From contig DASRHK010000104.1 of NCBI GenBank assembly GCA_035650495.1, forward strand, positions 1 to 64,000: a DNA stretch of 64,000 nt, given 5' to 3'. A program made the position numbers and the translations under genes. Positions 24,608 to 33,774 of this stretch are shown one piece after another. Below the pieces are notes generated by a model. The model did no database searches, was not told the origin of the DNA, and saw only the letters and a program-made list of their open reading frames with translations. Positions within the stretch are counted from its first letter, which is position 1, and each line of letters starts with the position of its first letter. This stretch comes from DASRHK01 sp035650495 (GTDB lineage Bacteria > Pseudomonadota > Gammaproteobacteria > Nevskiales > Nevskiaceae).

Positions 24608-25899
24608 GCGCCGACGAAACAATGTCTCCTGCAGTCGATCGGCGCGCCTGGGTCGCGCTCGGCGTGCTCTGGTTCGTCTACGTGCTCAACTTCCTCGACC
24701 GGCAACTGCTGTCGATCCTCGCCAAGCCGATCCAGGACAGCCTCCGCGTCACCGACGGTCAGCTCGGGCTCATCAGCGGTCTCTACTTCGCGTTGTTCTA
24801 TTGCTTCCTCGCCATTCCAGTCGCGTGGCTGGCCGATCGATCCAACCGCGTCCGCGTGCTCTCCGCGGCGTGCGCGCTGTGGAGCGCGGCGACCATCGGC
24901 TGCGGGCTGGCGGTGAGCTACGCGCAGCTCGTCGCCGCGCGCATGACGGTGGGCATCGGCGAAGCCGGCGGCGTGCCGCCGTCCTACGCGATCATCTCCG
25001 ACTATTTCCCGCCGACGCGCCGCGGCACCGCGCTCGGCATCTTCAACTTGGGCCCGCCGGTCGGTGCGGCGCTCGGCACCGCGTTCGGCGCTTCGATCGC
25101 CGCCGCCTTCGGCTGGCGCGCGGCGTTCCTGGTGCTGGGCGCGGTTGGCGTCGTCGCGGCCGTGGTGACGCTCCTCGTCGTGCGCGAGCCGGCGCGCGGC
25201 GGGCTCGATCACGCGTCCGCGGCGAGCGGCGCGACAAGCGGCTTCTGGAATGCGGTGGCGTTGTTCTTCTCCACGCCGACGCTGCTCCTCGCCGCCCTGG
25301 GCAGCGGCGCAACGCAATTCGTCACCTACGGGCTCGGCAATTTCGCCACGCTGTTCCTGATGCGCGAGAAGGGCATGACGCTCGGCGACGTCGCGATCTA
25401 CTACGCGCTGGTCCTGGCGATCGGCATGGGCGGAGGCATCTTCGTCTCCGGACGCATGATCGATCGCTACGCACGACGCTCGAAGCGGGCGTACGCGCTG
25501 CTCCCGGCGGCGTCGCTCCTCTTCGCGATCCCGTTCTATCTGGGTTTCGTCTGGACGTCCTCGTGGCCGATCGCCCTGCTGCTGCTGACGGGCCTCTTTT
25601 TCCTGAACTACTTCTACCTCACCTCGTCTGTGACGCTGGTGCAGCAGGAAGTCCGGCCCGATCAGCGCGTGATGTCGGGCGCGCTGCTGCTGCTCGTGAT
25701 GAACTTCATCGGGCTGGGCCTCGGGCCGACCTACGTCGGCGCGGCGAGCGACTTCTTCCGCGCAGATCATCCCGACCACTCGCTGCAGATGGCGCTGTAC
25801 ACGCTGGTGCCGTTCTACCTCCTGGCCGCCGGGATTTTCCTCCTGCTGTCGCGCGTGCTGCGCAAAGCGGAAAGCAACAACCGAGAGCTCGCTCCATGA
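24604..25899 (+). CDS. MFS transporter (spinster-like)
   Basis: 431 residues with 12 predicted membrane segments. MFS motifs: FLDRQLLSILAKPIQDSL after TM1, WLADRSNRVRVL in the TM2-3 loop, and RGTALGIFNLGPPVGAALG in TM5. Spinster-type proteins carry lipids, amino acids or organic acids. The ATG overlaps the hydrolase stop (ATGA) and its own stop overlaps the next start (ATGA), so the three genes are one translational unit. It probably moves the substrate or product of the flanking hydrolases across the inner membrane. Confidence 0.93.
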   Translation: MSADETMSPAVDRRAWVALGVLWFVYVLNFLDRQLLSILAKPIQDSLRVTDGQLGLISGLYFALFYCFLAIPVAWLADRSNRVRVLSAACALWSAATIGCGLAVSYAQLVAARMTVGIGEAGGVPPSYAIISDYFPPTRRGTALGIFNLGPPVGAALGTAFGASIAAAFGWRAAFLVLGAVGVVAAVVTLLVVREPARGGLDHASAASGATSGFWNAVALFFSTPTLLLAALGSGATQFVTYGLGNFATLFLMREKGMTLGDVAIYYALVLAIGMGGGIFVSGRMIDRYARRSKRAYALLPAASLLFAIPFYLGFVWTSSWPIALLLLTGLFFLNYFYLTSSVTLVQQEVRPDQRVMSGALLLLVMNFIGLGLGPTYVGAASDFFRADHPDHSLQMALYTLVPFYLLAAGIFLLLSRVLRKAESNNRELAP

Positions 25900-27545
25900 A
25901 TTTCCTCCAACGCGTCGTGATCGTTTCGCTCACCCTCGCCGGGCTTTCGTGCGCGACTGCGCCGATCGAATCCAGTGGCATCGCCGATCCACCCGCCGGC
26001 ATGCTGAAAGGCGCGGTGGATGGCGGGCTGCGCGTGTTCAAGGGGATTCCATATGCCGCGGCACCGATCGGAGAAGCGCGCTGGAAGGCGCCGTCGTCGC
26101 TGCCTCGCTGGAACGGCGTGCGCTCGGCGACGGAGTTCGGGCCCGCGTGCATCCAGCCGAAAGTCCCGGCTGCGAGCATCTACCACGCGCCCGACATGCC
26201 ATCGAGCGAGGATTGCCTGAGCTTGAACATCTGGGCGCCGGCCGACGCCAAGAACGCACCGGTCTTCTTCTGGATCCACGGCGGCGCGTTCTGGTACGGC
26301 TCGAGCCGCGAATCGCTGTACGACGGCGCGCGTCTGGCGCAGCACGGCGTCGTGGTCGTCACGATCAACTACCGGCTCGGCGTCCTCGGCTGGCTCGCGC
26401 ATCCCGAGCTCAGCGCCGAATCGCCCGACGCGATCTCCGGCAACTACGGATTGCTCGATCAGATCCAGGCGCTGCGCTGGGTCCGGCAGAACATCGGCGC
26501 GTTCGGCGGCGATCCAGCGAACGTCACCATCGCCGGCGAATCCGCCGGCGGCTTGAGCGTCGTGTATCTGATGGCGTCGCCCGCCGCGCGCGGCCTGTTC
26601 GCGAAGGCGATCGCGCAAAGTTCGTACATGATTTCCACGCCCGAGCTGAACGCAGGCAAGCACGGCTCGCCGTCGGCCGAGCAGAGCGGGCGTGATCTCG
26701 CGACTGCCCTGCACGCTGCGGACGTCGCAGCGCTGCGGAAGATGGAGGCCGGCGCGCTGACCAATGCGGCGGCCGCGGCGCGATTCGGTCCGCTCGGCAC
26801 GATCGACGGCAAGGTTCTCCATCGCCAGCTCATCGACGTCTTCGATCGCGGCGAGCAGGCGAAGGTGCCGGTGCTGGCCGGCTTCAACAGCGGCGAGATC
26901 CGCTCGCTCCGCATCCTCGCACCGCCGGCGCCGGCGAAAATCGAGGACTACGAAGGCGCGATCCGAAAAGGCTATCGCGACGTCGCCGATCGGTTCCTGA
27001 GTCTCTATCCGGCAACCACGATGGCCGAAAGCATCCTCGCCACCACGCGCGACGCGATGTACGGCTGGACGGCGCAGCGGCTCGTGCGCAAGCAGACGGC
27101 GCTCGGCGTGCCGTCGTATCTGTATTTCTTCGATCATGGTTATCCGGCCGCGGACGCCGCCGGCTTGCACGGATTCCACGCAGCCGAATTGCCGTACGTG
27201 TTCGGCACTGCTGCGCGGACGCCGCCGCTATGGCCGAAGATCCCGCAGACGCCGATCGAGACCGAGCTCGCCGACGCGATGCTCGACTACTGGACGAGCT
27301 TCGCGCGCAGCGGCGAGCCCAAGGCCGGCAACGAGCCCGACTGGCCCGCGTTCGGCTCGAAGAGCGCGTACATGGCTTTCACCGACACGCCGCATCCCGC
27401 GCAGGACTTGCTACCGGGCACGTTCGCGCTGCACGAGGAAGTGGTCTGCCGCCGGCGCGCCCAAGGCGATCAAGCCTGGAACTGGAACGTCGGCATCCTG
27501 TCGCCGCCGCTGCCGGATCGCACCGCGAGTTGCGCGATGCAGTAA
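25896..27545 (+). CDS. Type B carboxylesterase, exported (probable lipoprotein)
   Basis: 549 residues with a lipoprotein-type leader (VSLTLAGLSCATAP, Cys19). Landmarks: GIPYAAAPIGEARWK, oxyanion loop WIHGGAFWYGSS (HGG 128-130), nucleophile Ser216 in VTIAGESAGGLSV, a GE site (FNSGEIRSL) and the catalytic His in GFHAAELPYVFG. It cleaves carboxylic esters in the periplasm or at the membrane. It follows the MFS gene with an ATGA overlap. Together with the CocE-like enzyme it suggests stepwise hydrolysis of one imported compound. Confidence 0.93.
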   Translation: MNFLQRVVIVSLTLAGLSCATAPIESSGIADPPAGMLKGAVDGGLRVFKGIPYAAAPIGEARWKAPSSLPRWNGVRSATEFGPACIQPKVPAASIYHAPDMPSSEDCLSLNIWAPADAKNAPVFFWIHGGAFWYGSSRESLYDGARLAQHGVVVVTINYRLGVLGWLAHPELSAESPDAISGNYGLLDQIQALRWVRQNIGAFGGDPANVTIAGESAGGLSVVYLMASPAARGLFAKAIAQSSYMISTPELNAGKHGSPSAEQSGRDLATALHAADVAALRKMEAGALTNAAAAARFGPLGTIDGKVLHRQLIDVFDRGEQAKVPVLAGFNSGEIRSLRILAPPAPAKIEDYEGAIRKGYRDVADRFLSLYPATTMAESILATTRDAMYGWTAQRLVRKQTALGVPSYLYFFDHGYPAADAAGLHGFHAAELPYVFGTAARTPPLWPKIPQTPIETELADAMLDYWTSFARSGEPKAGNEPDWPAFGSKSAYMAFTDTPHPAQDLLPGTFALHEEVVCRRRAQGDQAWNWNVGILSPPLPDRTASCAMQ

Positions 27546-27577
27546 GCCCGCGTGCGCTTGCGCGCGCGGTCAGCCGA

Positions 27578-27583
27578 TAGAAT
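27578..27583 (+). promoter_or_regulatory. -10-like hexamer placed for a leaderless crp/fnr-like transcript
   Basis: TAGAAT followed by exactly six bases and the GTG start codon at 27590. A start point at the G of GTG is expected from this spacing. The -35 is weak. Confidence 0.4.
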
Positions 27584-27589
27584 CGCGAG

Positions 27590-28351
27590 GTGAAACCGAC
27601 CTCGCCGTCCGTGCTCGAGCTCATCTCCGGCTGGAGATGGTTCAGCTATGCGCCGCCCGAAGCGCAGCGCTGGCTCGCCGAGCACACCGCAGTCGAGCGC
27701 ATCCGCAAGGGCCAGCTCATCTACGAGCCCGGCATGCCGGCGACCGCGATCTATGGCGTGATGAGCGGCCTGTTCCGGATCTACGTGACGACGCCCAAGG
27801 GCGACGACATCACGCTCGAGGAAGTCGTGCGCGGCGGCTGGTTCCCGCACATGGTCCCGGTGGAGCAGCCGAAATACATCGGCAACTGCGTGTGCCTGGA
27901 GGACAGCACCGTCGCGGTCATCCCGATCGCGGTGCTCACCGAATTCGCGGAGCGCTGGCCCGCGCTGTTCCGCGGCCTCTATCACGAGTTCATCGATCGC
28001 GTCGGCGTGATCCTGGGGCGCATCGAGCTCCTGAGCCTGCACAACCTCGACGTGCGTCTCGCCGTTTACTTGCTGCGCATGGCGCACCTTCGCGGCGTCA
28101 CCGGCAGCGACGGCTCGGTGTGGATCGCCGCGCACGACAGCCAGACGGAGATCGGCGCGCGCGTCGGCGGCACCCGCCAGCGCGTCAACAAGATCCTCAA
28201 GGACTGGACGAAGCAGGGCATCATCGAAGTGCACAAGGACGGCACGCGCCTGCTCGACGTGCGCGAGCTGACGTCGATGGTGCAGCGATCCGGATTCGAG
28301 CTCGAGACCTACCTCGCCGGCTGGCACGGCGGCTGGCAGGGAACGGGATGA
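27590..28351 (+). CDS. Crp/Fnr family transcriptional regulator
   Basis: 253 residues from a GTG start. The N-terminal cyclic-nucleotide-binding-like barrel (RKGQLIYEPGMPATAIYGVM, LFRIYVTTPKGDDITLEEV, RGGWF) lacks the Fnr N-terminal cysteine cluster. The C-terminal winged helix is IAAHDSQTEIGARVGGTRQRVNKIL followed by KDWTKQGIIEV. It is 45 bases after the esterase gene with its own -10-like box, so it may control the TonB/hydrolase cluster. The effector is unknown; cAMP-contact residues of Crp are not clearly conserved. Confidence 0.92.
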   Translation: MKPTSPSVLELISGWRWFSYAPPEAQRWLAEHTAVERIRKGQLIYEPGMPATAIYGVMSGLFRIYVTTPKGDDITLEEVVRGGWFPHMVPVEQPKYIGNCVCLEDSTVAVIPIAVLTEFAERWPALFRGLYHEFIDRVGVILGRIELLSLHNLDVRLAVYLLRMAHLRGVTGSDGSVWIAAHDSQTEIGARVGGTRQRVNKILKDWTKQGIIEVHKDGTRLLDVRELTSMVQRSGFELETYLAGWHGGWQGTG

Positions 28352-28358
28352 CCCAGCT

Positions 28359-28799
28359 TCAGCCTGCGCCGAGCAGCGCGCGGATCTTCGGCTCCGGCTT
28401 CCAGTAGTTCGGGCCCTTCAGGAATTTTCCGTTGGCGTCGTAGATCGGCTTGCCGTCGGCGCCGAGCTTGCTCGCGTTGCTGTCCATGATGATCTGCAGC
28501 ACGGCTTCCAGCGGGATGCCGTACTTCAAGGCCTCGGAGCGGCAGTAGACGATCACATCGCCCAAGAGGTCGGCGATCGCGACCGCGAGGTCGAGCGGCG
28601 CAGCGCCCTGCTCCGCCTGCGCGACGATCTCGTCGATCTCGTGCACCTCGTCCATCAGCGTCGCCTTGAACTTGCGCAGGCGATCGGCCACGTCGGGCGG
28701 GATGGTCGGGCGGTCATGCGCGGCCAGCTTGTACATCGCGTTCATCTGCGCGATGCGCGCGGCGAACGTCTCGTTCACGGGAATCTCCGGTGGACTCAT
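28359..28799 (-). CDS. MazG-like nucleotide pyrophosphohydrolase-like protein
   Basis: 146 residues from the ATG at 28799, which overlaps the stop of the M48 gene (ATGA). All-helical, with a KATLMDEVHEIDEI helix and an AIADLLGDVIVYCRSEA helix that match the EExxE and ExxD metal sites of MazG/HisE-type pyrophosphohydrolases (here partly replaced: DEVHEIDE and DLLGD). The tail has a GKFLKGPNYWKPEPKI segment as in house-cleaning NTP pyrophosphohydrolase-like proteins. Catalysis is likely but not certain. It is the last gene of the leftward envelope operon. Confidence 0.8.
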   Translation of the reverse strand: MSPPEIPVNETFAARIAQMNAMYKLAAHDRPTIPPDVADRLRKFKATLMDEVHEIDEIVAQAEQGAAPLDLAVAIADLLGDVIVYCRSEALKYGIPLEAVLQIIMDSNASKLGADGKPIYDANGKFLKGPNYWKPEPKIRALLGAG

Positions 28800-29809
28800 T
28801 GGACTTGCTTCAACGCCTCGATGCGCTCCGGCGTCGTCGGATGCGTGCGCAGGAACCCGGCCCTGGCGCTGGCCTCGGTCGCGCCCGGATGCTTCGCGCG
28901 CAACCATGCTTCGAGCTTCTCCAGCATCTCGGCGAGCCGGCTCGGCGCGATGCCGTTCGCACGCATCATGCGCGCTGCGTAGGCGTCGGCGTCGGCTTCG
29001 AACGCGCGCGAGTAGCGCGCCTGCAGCGCAGCGGTCGGCACCACGGCCAGCAGCGTATTCGCATCGCCGACCCACAGATACAGCACCACGCCGATCGCGG
29101 ACGTCTGCAGCATCGCGCGCAAGCCGTGGCGATAGTGCGCGTGGCCGCGCTCGTGCGCGAGCACGGCGTAGATCTGCTCGTCGTCGTCGGCGAGCTTCAC
29201 CAGCGCGTCGAGCAGCACGATGGTGCCGTCCGGCAGCGTGAACGCGTTGGGCCCGAGCTCGCCGCCATCGCGCAGGTCGATGACGACGGCGCTGTCGTCC
29301 TCGGGATCCTTGAGCTTCGCGAAGCCGTCGAGGATGCGCTTCTGATGCGCGGGACTGAGCGCGGAGGGCTTGAGGAACGACTGGTCGAGGCTCGCGAGCG
29401 CGCGCGACGAGATGCGCTGCGCGATCGCCGACGGCATGCGATCGGCGGCGTAGCTCGCGAGGACCGGCAGGCCAAAGCGATAGCCGACGGTCGCGAGGAT
29501 CGCCAGTGCTGCGAGCGAGGCGAGCGTGATCGTCCAGCTGCGTTGCCAGCGCTCGACGCGACCGGCGCTGTGGCCTGCTTGGCTGAGCAGCGCGTCGAGC
29601 TCCGGGCTCTCGTCGACGTCGCAGGACGCGCCGTCGGCGAAGTGCAGCGTCCGCGGCGCGCCCCGCAAACGCTCGGAGATCTGCGCTTGCGCGAGCGGTA
29701 CGATGCGCTCGCTGCCCTCGAGCACGATCCGCAATGCATCGCCGTCGACCTGCAGCGTCGCCGCGCGGCGCGTCGCGCTGCGGCCGTCGTAATAAGTGGC
29801 AGGGATCAC
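28796..29809 (-). CDS. M48 family metalloprotease, membrane-anchored
   Basis: 337 residues from a GTG at 29809 overlapping the previous stop (GTGA). A short cytoplasmic part is followed by a membrane helix (~92-112, ITLASLAALAILATVGYRFG), then the protease: zinc motif His219-Glu220-x-x-His223 (VLAHERGHAHYRHG) and the third ligand in FEADADAYAARMM, with a terminal HPTTPERIEAL typical of M48. It is HtpX/BepA-like and would degrade damaged envelope proteins. It is sandwiched by coupling with the YjgN-like and MazG-like genes. Confidence 0.92.
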   Translation of the reverse strand: MIPATYYDGRSATRRAATLQVDGDALRIVLEGSERIVPLAQAQISERLRGAPRTLHFADGASCDVDESPELDALLSQAGHSAGRVERWQRSWTITLASLAALAILATVGYRFGLPVLASYAADRMPSAIAQRISSRALASLDQSFLKPSALSPAHQKRILDGFAKLKDPEDDSAVVIDLRDGGELGPNAFTLPDGTIVLLDALVKLADDDEQIYAVLAHERGHAHYRHGLRAMLQTSAIGVVLYLWVGDANTLLAVVPTAALQARYSRAFEADADAYAARMMRANGIAPSRLAEMLEKLEAWLRAKHPGATEASARAGFLRTHPTTPERIEALKQVQ

Positions 29810-30903
29810 AGCGCGATGTCGATGTCGAAGAACTCGGCGGCTTCCTGGCCGGTCGCGCCGACGTCTTCCGGCGCTCCGGCAACGACGTCGTCGAGCGATC
29901 CCAGCGCGACCAGCGACACGCTCTCGACGCGATAGCGCGCGAGCCGCACCGACGCCCACGGCGCATACAGGCCGAGCGTGACGATCGCGCCCAGGAGGTT
30001 GGTGAGATAGATCCAGAACAGCCGGCGCGCAGACAGCGTGCTCACGAACCGGTGCGGCCCCAGCCCGGTGTGGTTCCACACGAGGTTCTGCAGGCGCGCG
30101 GTGAGATACGGCGCGATGCACAGGATCAGCGCGAAGTACAGCGCCACGATCCCCAGGGTGATGCCGAGCGCGAGCTCCTTCGAAGGCTTGCCGTCCGCCG
30201 TCGCACCGGGATGCGCGAACAGCCCGACGCCCACGGCGATCAGCACGCCCATGCCGAACATGAACAGCATCATCAGGCCCATCATCACCAGGTAGACGCG
30301 ATAGAACGCGCCCGGCGTCGCCGTGAACGAGAACCGTGTGGCGCCGTACCACGCATTGCCGTGCTGATACGCCTTGAGCCGCTGATGGAAGAACGGCATC
30401 GCGGCGTAGAGCGTGAACACGCTGCCGAGCGCGCCGACCAGGAACACGTAGTACGCGTGCGACAGCCCGCCCTTGAACGCGAAGCGCAAGCCGCGATAGC
30501 TCGTGTTGTGCAGGCGAAACCGGAACGAGTTGCGGATCAGCCACGGCAGCACGATGGCCATCAGCGCGACGGTGATGAGACCGACCGTCACCGAGACATC
30601 GAACGCGTGCTGGTAGGCGATCAGCAGCGCGATCGCGATGACGCGGCCCTTCAGGATCGCGATCGGCGCGCCGTGGTAGTCGAAGCGCGCGCCGGCGAGC
30701 TCGGTGTGGCGATCGAAATACTTGAGCCGTCGCACCTTGGCCCACGCCGAATAGATGCCGAGCGTGAGCACGGTCAGCAGCAGGTTGACGATCCAGATGC
30801 GGAAGTACTCGCCGCCCGAGCCGGTGAAGCGCATCGGCTCGACGACCGGCGGCGGCGTCGGCGGCTCTGGCGGAAGCGGCGGCGGCAGCGCGACCTCTTC
30901 CAT
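29806..30903 (-). CDS. YjgN-like DUF898 inner-membrane protein
   Basis: 365 residues from the ATG at 30903. The Pro-rich N-terminus is followed by repeated membrane segments and the DUF898 hallmarks: MRFTGSGGEYFRIWIVNLLL, LGIYSAWAKVRRLKYF, FHYGAP-type loop (FDYHGAPIAILKGR), YRGLRFAFKG and a duplicated terminal LGLYAPWASVRLARY. Function is unknown; the genes commonly neighbour M48 proteases, as here, where the stop overlaps the protease start. Five bases separate it from the RND gene. Confidence 0.92.
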   Translation of the reverse strand: MEEVALPPPLPPEPPTPPPVVEPMRFTGSGGEYFRIWIVNLLLTVLTLGIYSAWAKVRRLKYFDRHTELAGARFDYHGAPIAILKGRVIAIALLIAYQHAFDVSVTVGLITVALMAIVLPWLIRNSFRFRLHNTSYRGLRFAFKGGLSHAYYVFLVGALGSVFTLYAAMPFFHQRLKAYQHGNAWYGATRFSFTATPGAFYRVYLVMMGLMMLFMFGMGVLIAVGVGLFAHPGATADGKPSKELALGITLGIVALYFALILCIAPYLTARLQNLVWNHTGLGPHRFVSTLSARRLFWIYLTNLLGAIVTLGLYAPWASVRLARYRVESVSLVALGSLDDVVAGAPEDVGATGQEAAEFFDIDIAL

Positions 30904-30908
30904 GAACG

Positions 30909-33734
30909 TCAGTGCCTCGGACGGAACACCGGCTTCTCGCCCGGCGCGAGCTTGCGCACTTTCAGCAAGTACGCGGCGATCGCCGGCAACACCAGGATCG
31001 CGCCGAACATGTTCGCGGTGAACATGAACACGAGCAGCTTGCCCATGTCGCGCTGGAACTGCAGGCCCGACCACAGCCAGGTGAGCACGCCGAGCGCGAG
31101 CGTCACTCCGGTGAAGATGACTGCCTTGCCGGTCATCTTCAGCGTCTTGTAGTACGCCTCGCGGATCGAGAAGCCGCCGTGCACCGCGTCGGCCATCGTC
31201 GCGTAGATGTAGATGCCGTAGTCGACGCCGATGCCGACCGCGAGCGCGACCACCGGCAGCGTCGCGACCTTCATGCCGATGCCGAGCATCGCCATCACCG
31301 CGTAGGCCGTCCACGACACCAGCCCCAGCGGCAGCATGATGGCGACGATCGACTCCCACTCGAAGAACGAGACGAACACGCAGAACACGATCGCGAGATA
31401 GACGTAGAACAGCGTGCGCTTCTCGAGCCGGTGCACCTCCTCGTTGGTCGCGGCCATCACGCCGACATTCGCCGACGCCAGCGCGAAGTTCACCGGGCAA
31501 GCCTTGTCGAAGTTCTTGTCGACCTCGGTCGCGGCGTCGAGCTTGTCCGCAGCCGCCTTGATCCGCGCGTCGGCGGCGATCTTGTCGTCGCTGAATCCCT
31601 TCTTCTTGAGCTTCTCCGTCAGCCGCTGCAGCGCCACGCGCGTGGTGCCGATCTCGCGGCGCGCCGCACGCTTGCCCTCGCAATAGTTCGCCTCGACTTC
31701 CTTGTGATCGTCGAAGAACTGGCGCGCGTTGTCTTCGTTGAATTGCTTCACCGCCGCGACGATCGTGTCGAGCGTCGCGGCGCGATGATCGCGGGTGAAG
31801 GTCAGCACCGCGAGCGCGGAGCAGTCGGCATTGAGCAGGCCCGACGACGTCGGCACCGGCGTGATCGCCTGCACCATGACGTACTTGTTCCGCGGCAGCA
31901 CGCGGAATTTCGGCGACGCCTCGTTGAAGGCGGCGTTGACCTGCTTGCCCACTTCCGGCAGCGACAGCGTCGACCGCACGCCCGGCGTGTTGCGCATGCG
32001 CCAAGTGAAGCGGTCGACCTGGTCCATCACCTCGAAGTCGGCGCAGGCGTCGGCGTCGGTCTCGGCGATGACCTTCAGCACGTCGGTGCCGATCGCGAAG
32101 TTGGCGCCGATCGCCGCGCTGTCCTGGTTGTAGCGCGACTTCGGCAGGAGCTCGGGGACACCGGCCTGGCTGTCGCCGACCTGCAGCCACTGCCCTTTCC
32201 ACAGCGCCCAGCCGAGCACCATGCCGCACAGCACGATGATCGCCGCGGCGACCACGCGATCGGTGGTGATGGTGAGCACGCGCCACACCGGATCGAAGAT
32301 CGAGTCGCGGCGCTCCTGCTTGTCGCGGAACGCGCGCGGATCGCCGACCTTCATCCAGGTGAGCAGGATCGGCATCATCACCTTGTTGGTGACGATGATC
32401 GCCGCCATGCCGAGCGTGGCGTTGATCGACATCTCGCGGATGATGTCGATCGGGATGAGATAGATGGTGAGGAAGCCGAACACGTCGGTCATGATCGCCA
32501 TCGTCCCGTAGACGGCGAGGCGTCTCCAGGTCTGAAGCGACGCGTCGAAGCTCGAGCGGCCGTTCTCCGCGATCTCGCCGGCCCACGCGTTGACGTACTG
32601 CACACCGTGCGACACCGACACTGCGAGGATCAGGAACGGGACCAGGATCGCGAATGGATCGAGCCCGTAGCCGAACAGGCGCAGCAGGCCGAATTCCCAG
32701 ATCACCGCGGTGATCGAGCACACCAGCGGCAGCGTCGCGAGCTTGAGGTTGCCGGTGTAGGCCCACAGCAGGAAGCCGGTCATCACCAGCGTCAGCAGGA
32801 AGAACAGCACGACTTCCAGCGTCGCGTCGATCACGTCGCCGACGATCTTGGCGAAGCCGATGATGTGGACGGACACGTTCGGGTCGTACTGCGGATTGTC
32901 GACGGCCTCGACCGCGACCTCCTTGCCCTGCACCACGACCACGTCGGCCTTGTCGGCGCCCGGCGTCTTGTGCACGACGTCGAACTGCTGCAGCCACAGC
33001 TTCCAGCCGTAGTCGACGAAGCCTTCGTAGACCACTTCGCCGGCCGCGAACGGCGCGCGCGCGGTCTTCATCCTGTAGACGTATTTCTTCGGGCTCTCGA
33101 AGCGCCCGCGCACCTTCTCCTCGAGCTGGTGCGCGACCTTCTCGTAGTCGAGCTTCTCGCCGCTGACCGGATCGATCTCGAGCAGCTCCGCGCTGATCAT
33201 CGCGCCGCGCTGGTCGTTGGTGACGTAGCGGCCGATGACGCCGGCCTTGCCGACGTTGTCGCGGATCGCCTGGAACATCGGCGCCGTCGGCGTGTAGTCC
33301 GCGGGCACGACGTTGCCGCCCTTGAAGCCGCCTTCGACGATCTCCATGAAGCGCACGTCGGGCGTGAACAGCGACGACACGCGCGAGCGGTCGATGCCGG
33401 GCAGGAAGAAGACTTCGTCGGTGGCGGCCTTGAGCTCGCCGAGGAACTTGGCGTTATAGATGTCGGCGCTGGCGTCCTTGCCGATCAGGGCGACCAGCAC
33501 GGTGTTGGCGCCGCCGAACTCCGCCTGATACTGCTTGAGCACCTTCATGTACGGGTGCTCGAGCGGGATCGACTTGTCGAAGCCCGCGTCGCGCTTGAGC
33601 GCGAGCATCTGCCACGCGAGCAGCAGCGTGATCGCGATCAGGATGCCCATCGTCACCCGGCGCCGCGCGTAGATGAGCGGCTCGATCCTGCGCAGGAACC
33701 GCTGCGAGGCCGTGAGCGTGCTCGCGTCACTCAT
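30909..33734 (-). CDS. RND superfamily exporter (MMPL/HAE3-like)
   Basis: 941 residues with 12 membrane segments: one near the N-terminus (TMGILIAITLLLAWQMLAL), a large periplasmic loop, five helices, and the same plan repeated. A conserved TM4-like segment (VSVSHGVQYVNAWAGE) and the second-half motif VGIGVDYGIYIYATMADAV mark the proton-relay region of the HAE3/MMPL type. It would export lipids, sterol-like or hydrophobic compounds. The Ycf48-like gene upstream is a frequent partner of this RND type. No membrane-fusion protein or TolC is nearby. Confidence 0.93.
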   Translation of the reverse strand: MSDASTLTASQRFLRRIEPLIYARRRVTMGILIAITLLLAWQMLALKRDAGFDKSIPLEHPYMKVLKQYQAEFGGANTVLVALIGKDASADIYNAKFLGELKAATDEVFFLPGIDRSRVSSLFTPDVRFMEIVEGGFKGGNVVPADYTPTAPMFQAIRDNVGKAGVIGRYVTNDQRGAMISAELLEIDPVSGEKLDYEKVAHQLEEKVRGRFESPKKYVYRMKTARAPFAAGEVVYEGFVDYGWKLWLQQFDVVHKTPGADKADVVVVQGKEVAVEAVDNPQYDPNVSVHIIGFAKIVGDVIDATLEVVLFFLLTLVMTGFLLWAYTGNLKLATLPLVCSITAVIWEFGLLRLFGYGLDPFAILVPFLILAVSVSHGVQYVNAWAGEIAENGRSSFDASLQTWRRLAVYGTMAIMTDVFGFLTIYLIPIDIIREMSINATLGMAAIIVTNKVMMPILLTWMKVGDPRAFRDKQERRDSIFDPVWRVLTITTDRVVAAAIIVLCGMVLGWALWKGQWLQVGDSQAGVPELLPKSRYNQDSAAIGANFAIGTDVLKVIAETDADACADFEVMDQVDRFTWRMRNTPGVRSTLSLPEVGKQVNAAFNEASPKFRVLPRNKYVMVQAITPVPTSSGLLNADCSALAVLTFTRDHRAATLDTIVAAVKQFNEDNARQFFDDHKEVEANYCEGKRAARREIGTTRVALQRLTEKLKKKGFSDDKIAADARIKAAADKLDAATEVDKNFDKACPVNFALASANVGVMAATNEEVHRLEKRTLFYVYLAIVFCVFVSFFEWESIVAIMLPLGLVSWTAYAVMAMLGIGMKVATLPVVALAVGIGVDYGIYIYATMADAVHGGFSIREAYYKTLKMTGKAVIFTGVTLALGVLTWLWSGLQFQRDMGKLLVFMFTANMFGAILVLPAIAAYLLKVRKLAPGEKPVFRPRH

Positions 33735-33774
33735 GGAGAAGCCTTATGCGCTCCGGCCGCGGGCCGGTGCGAAG

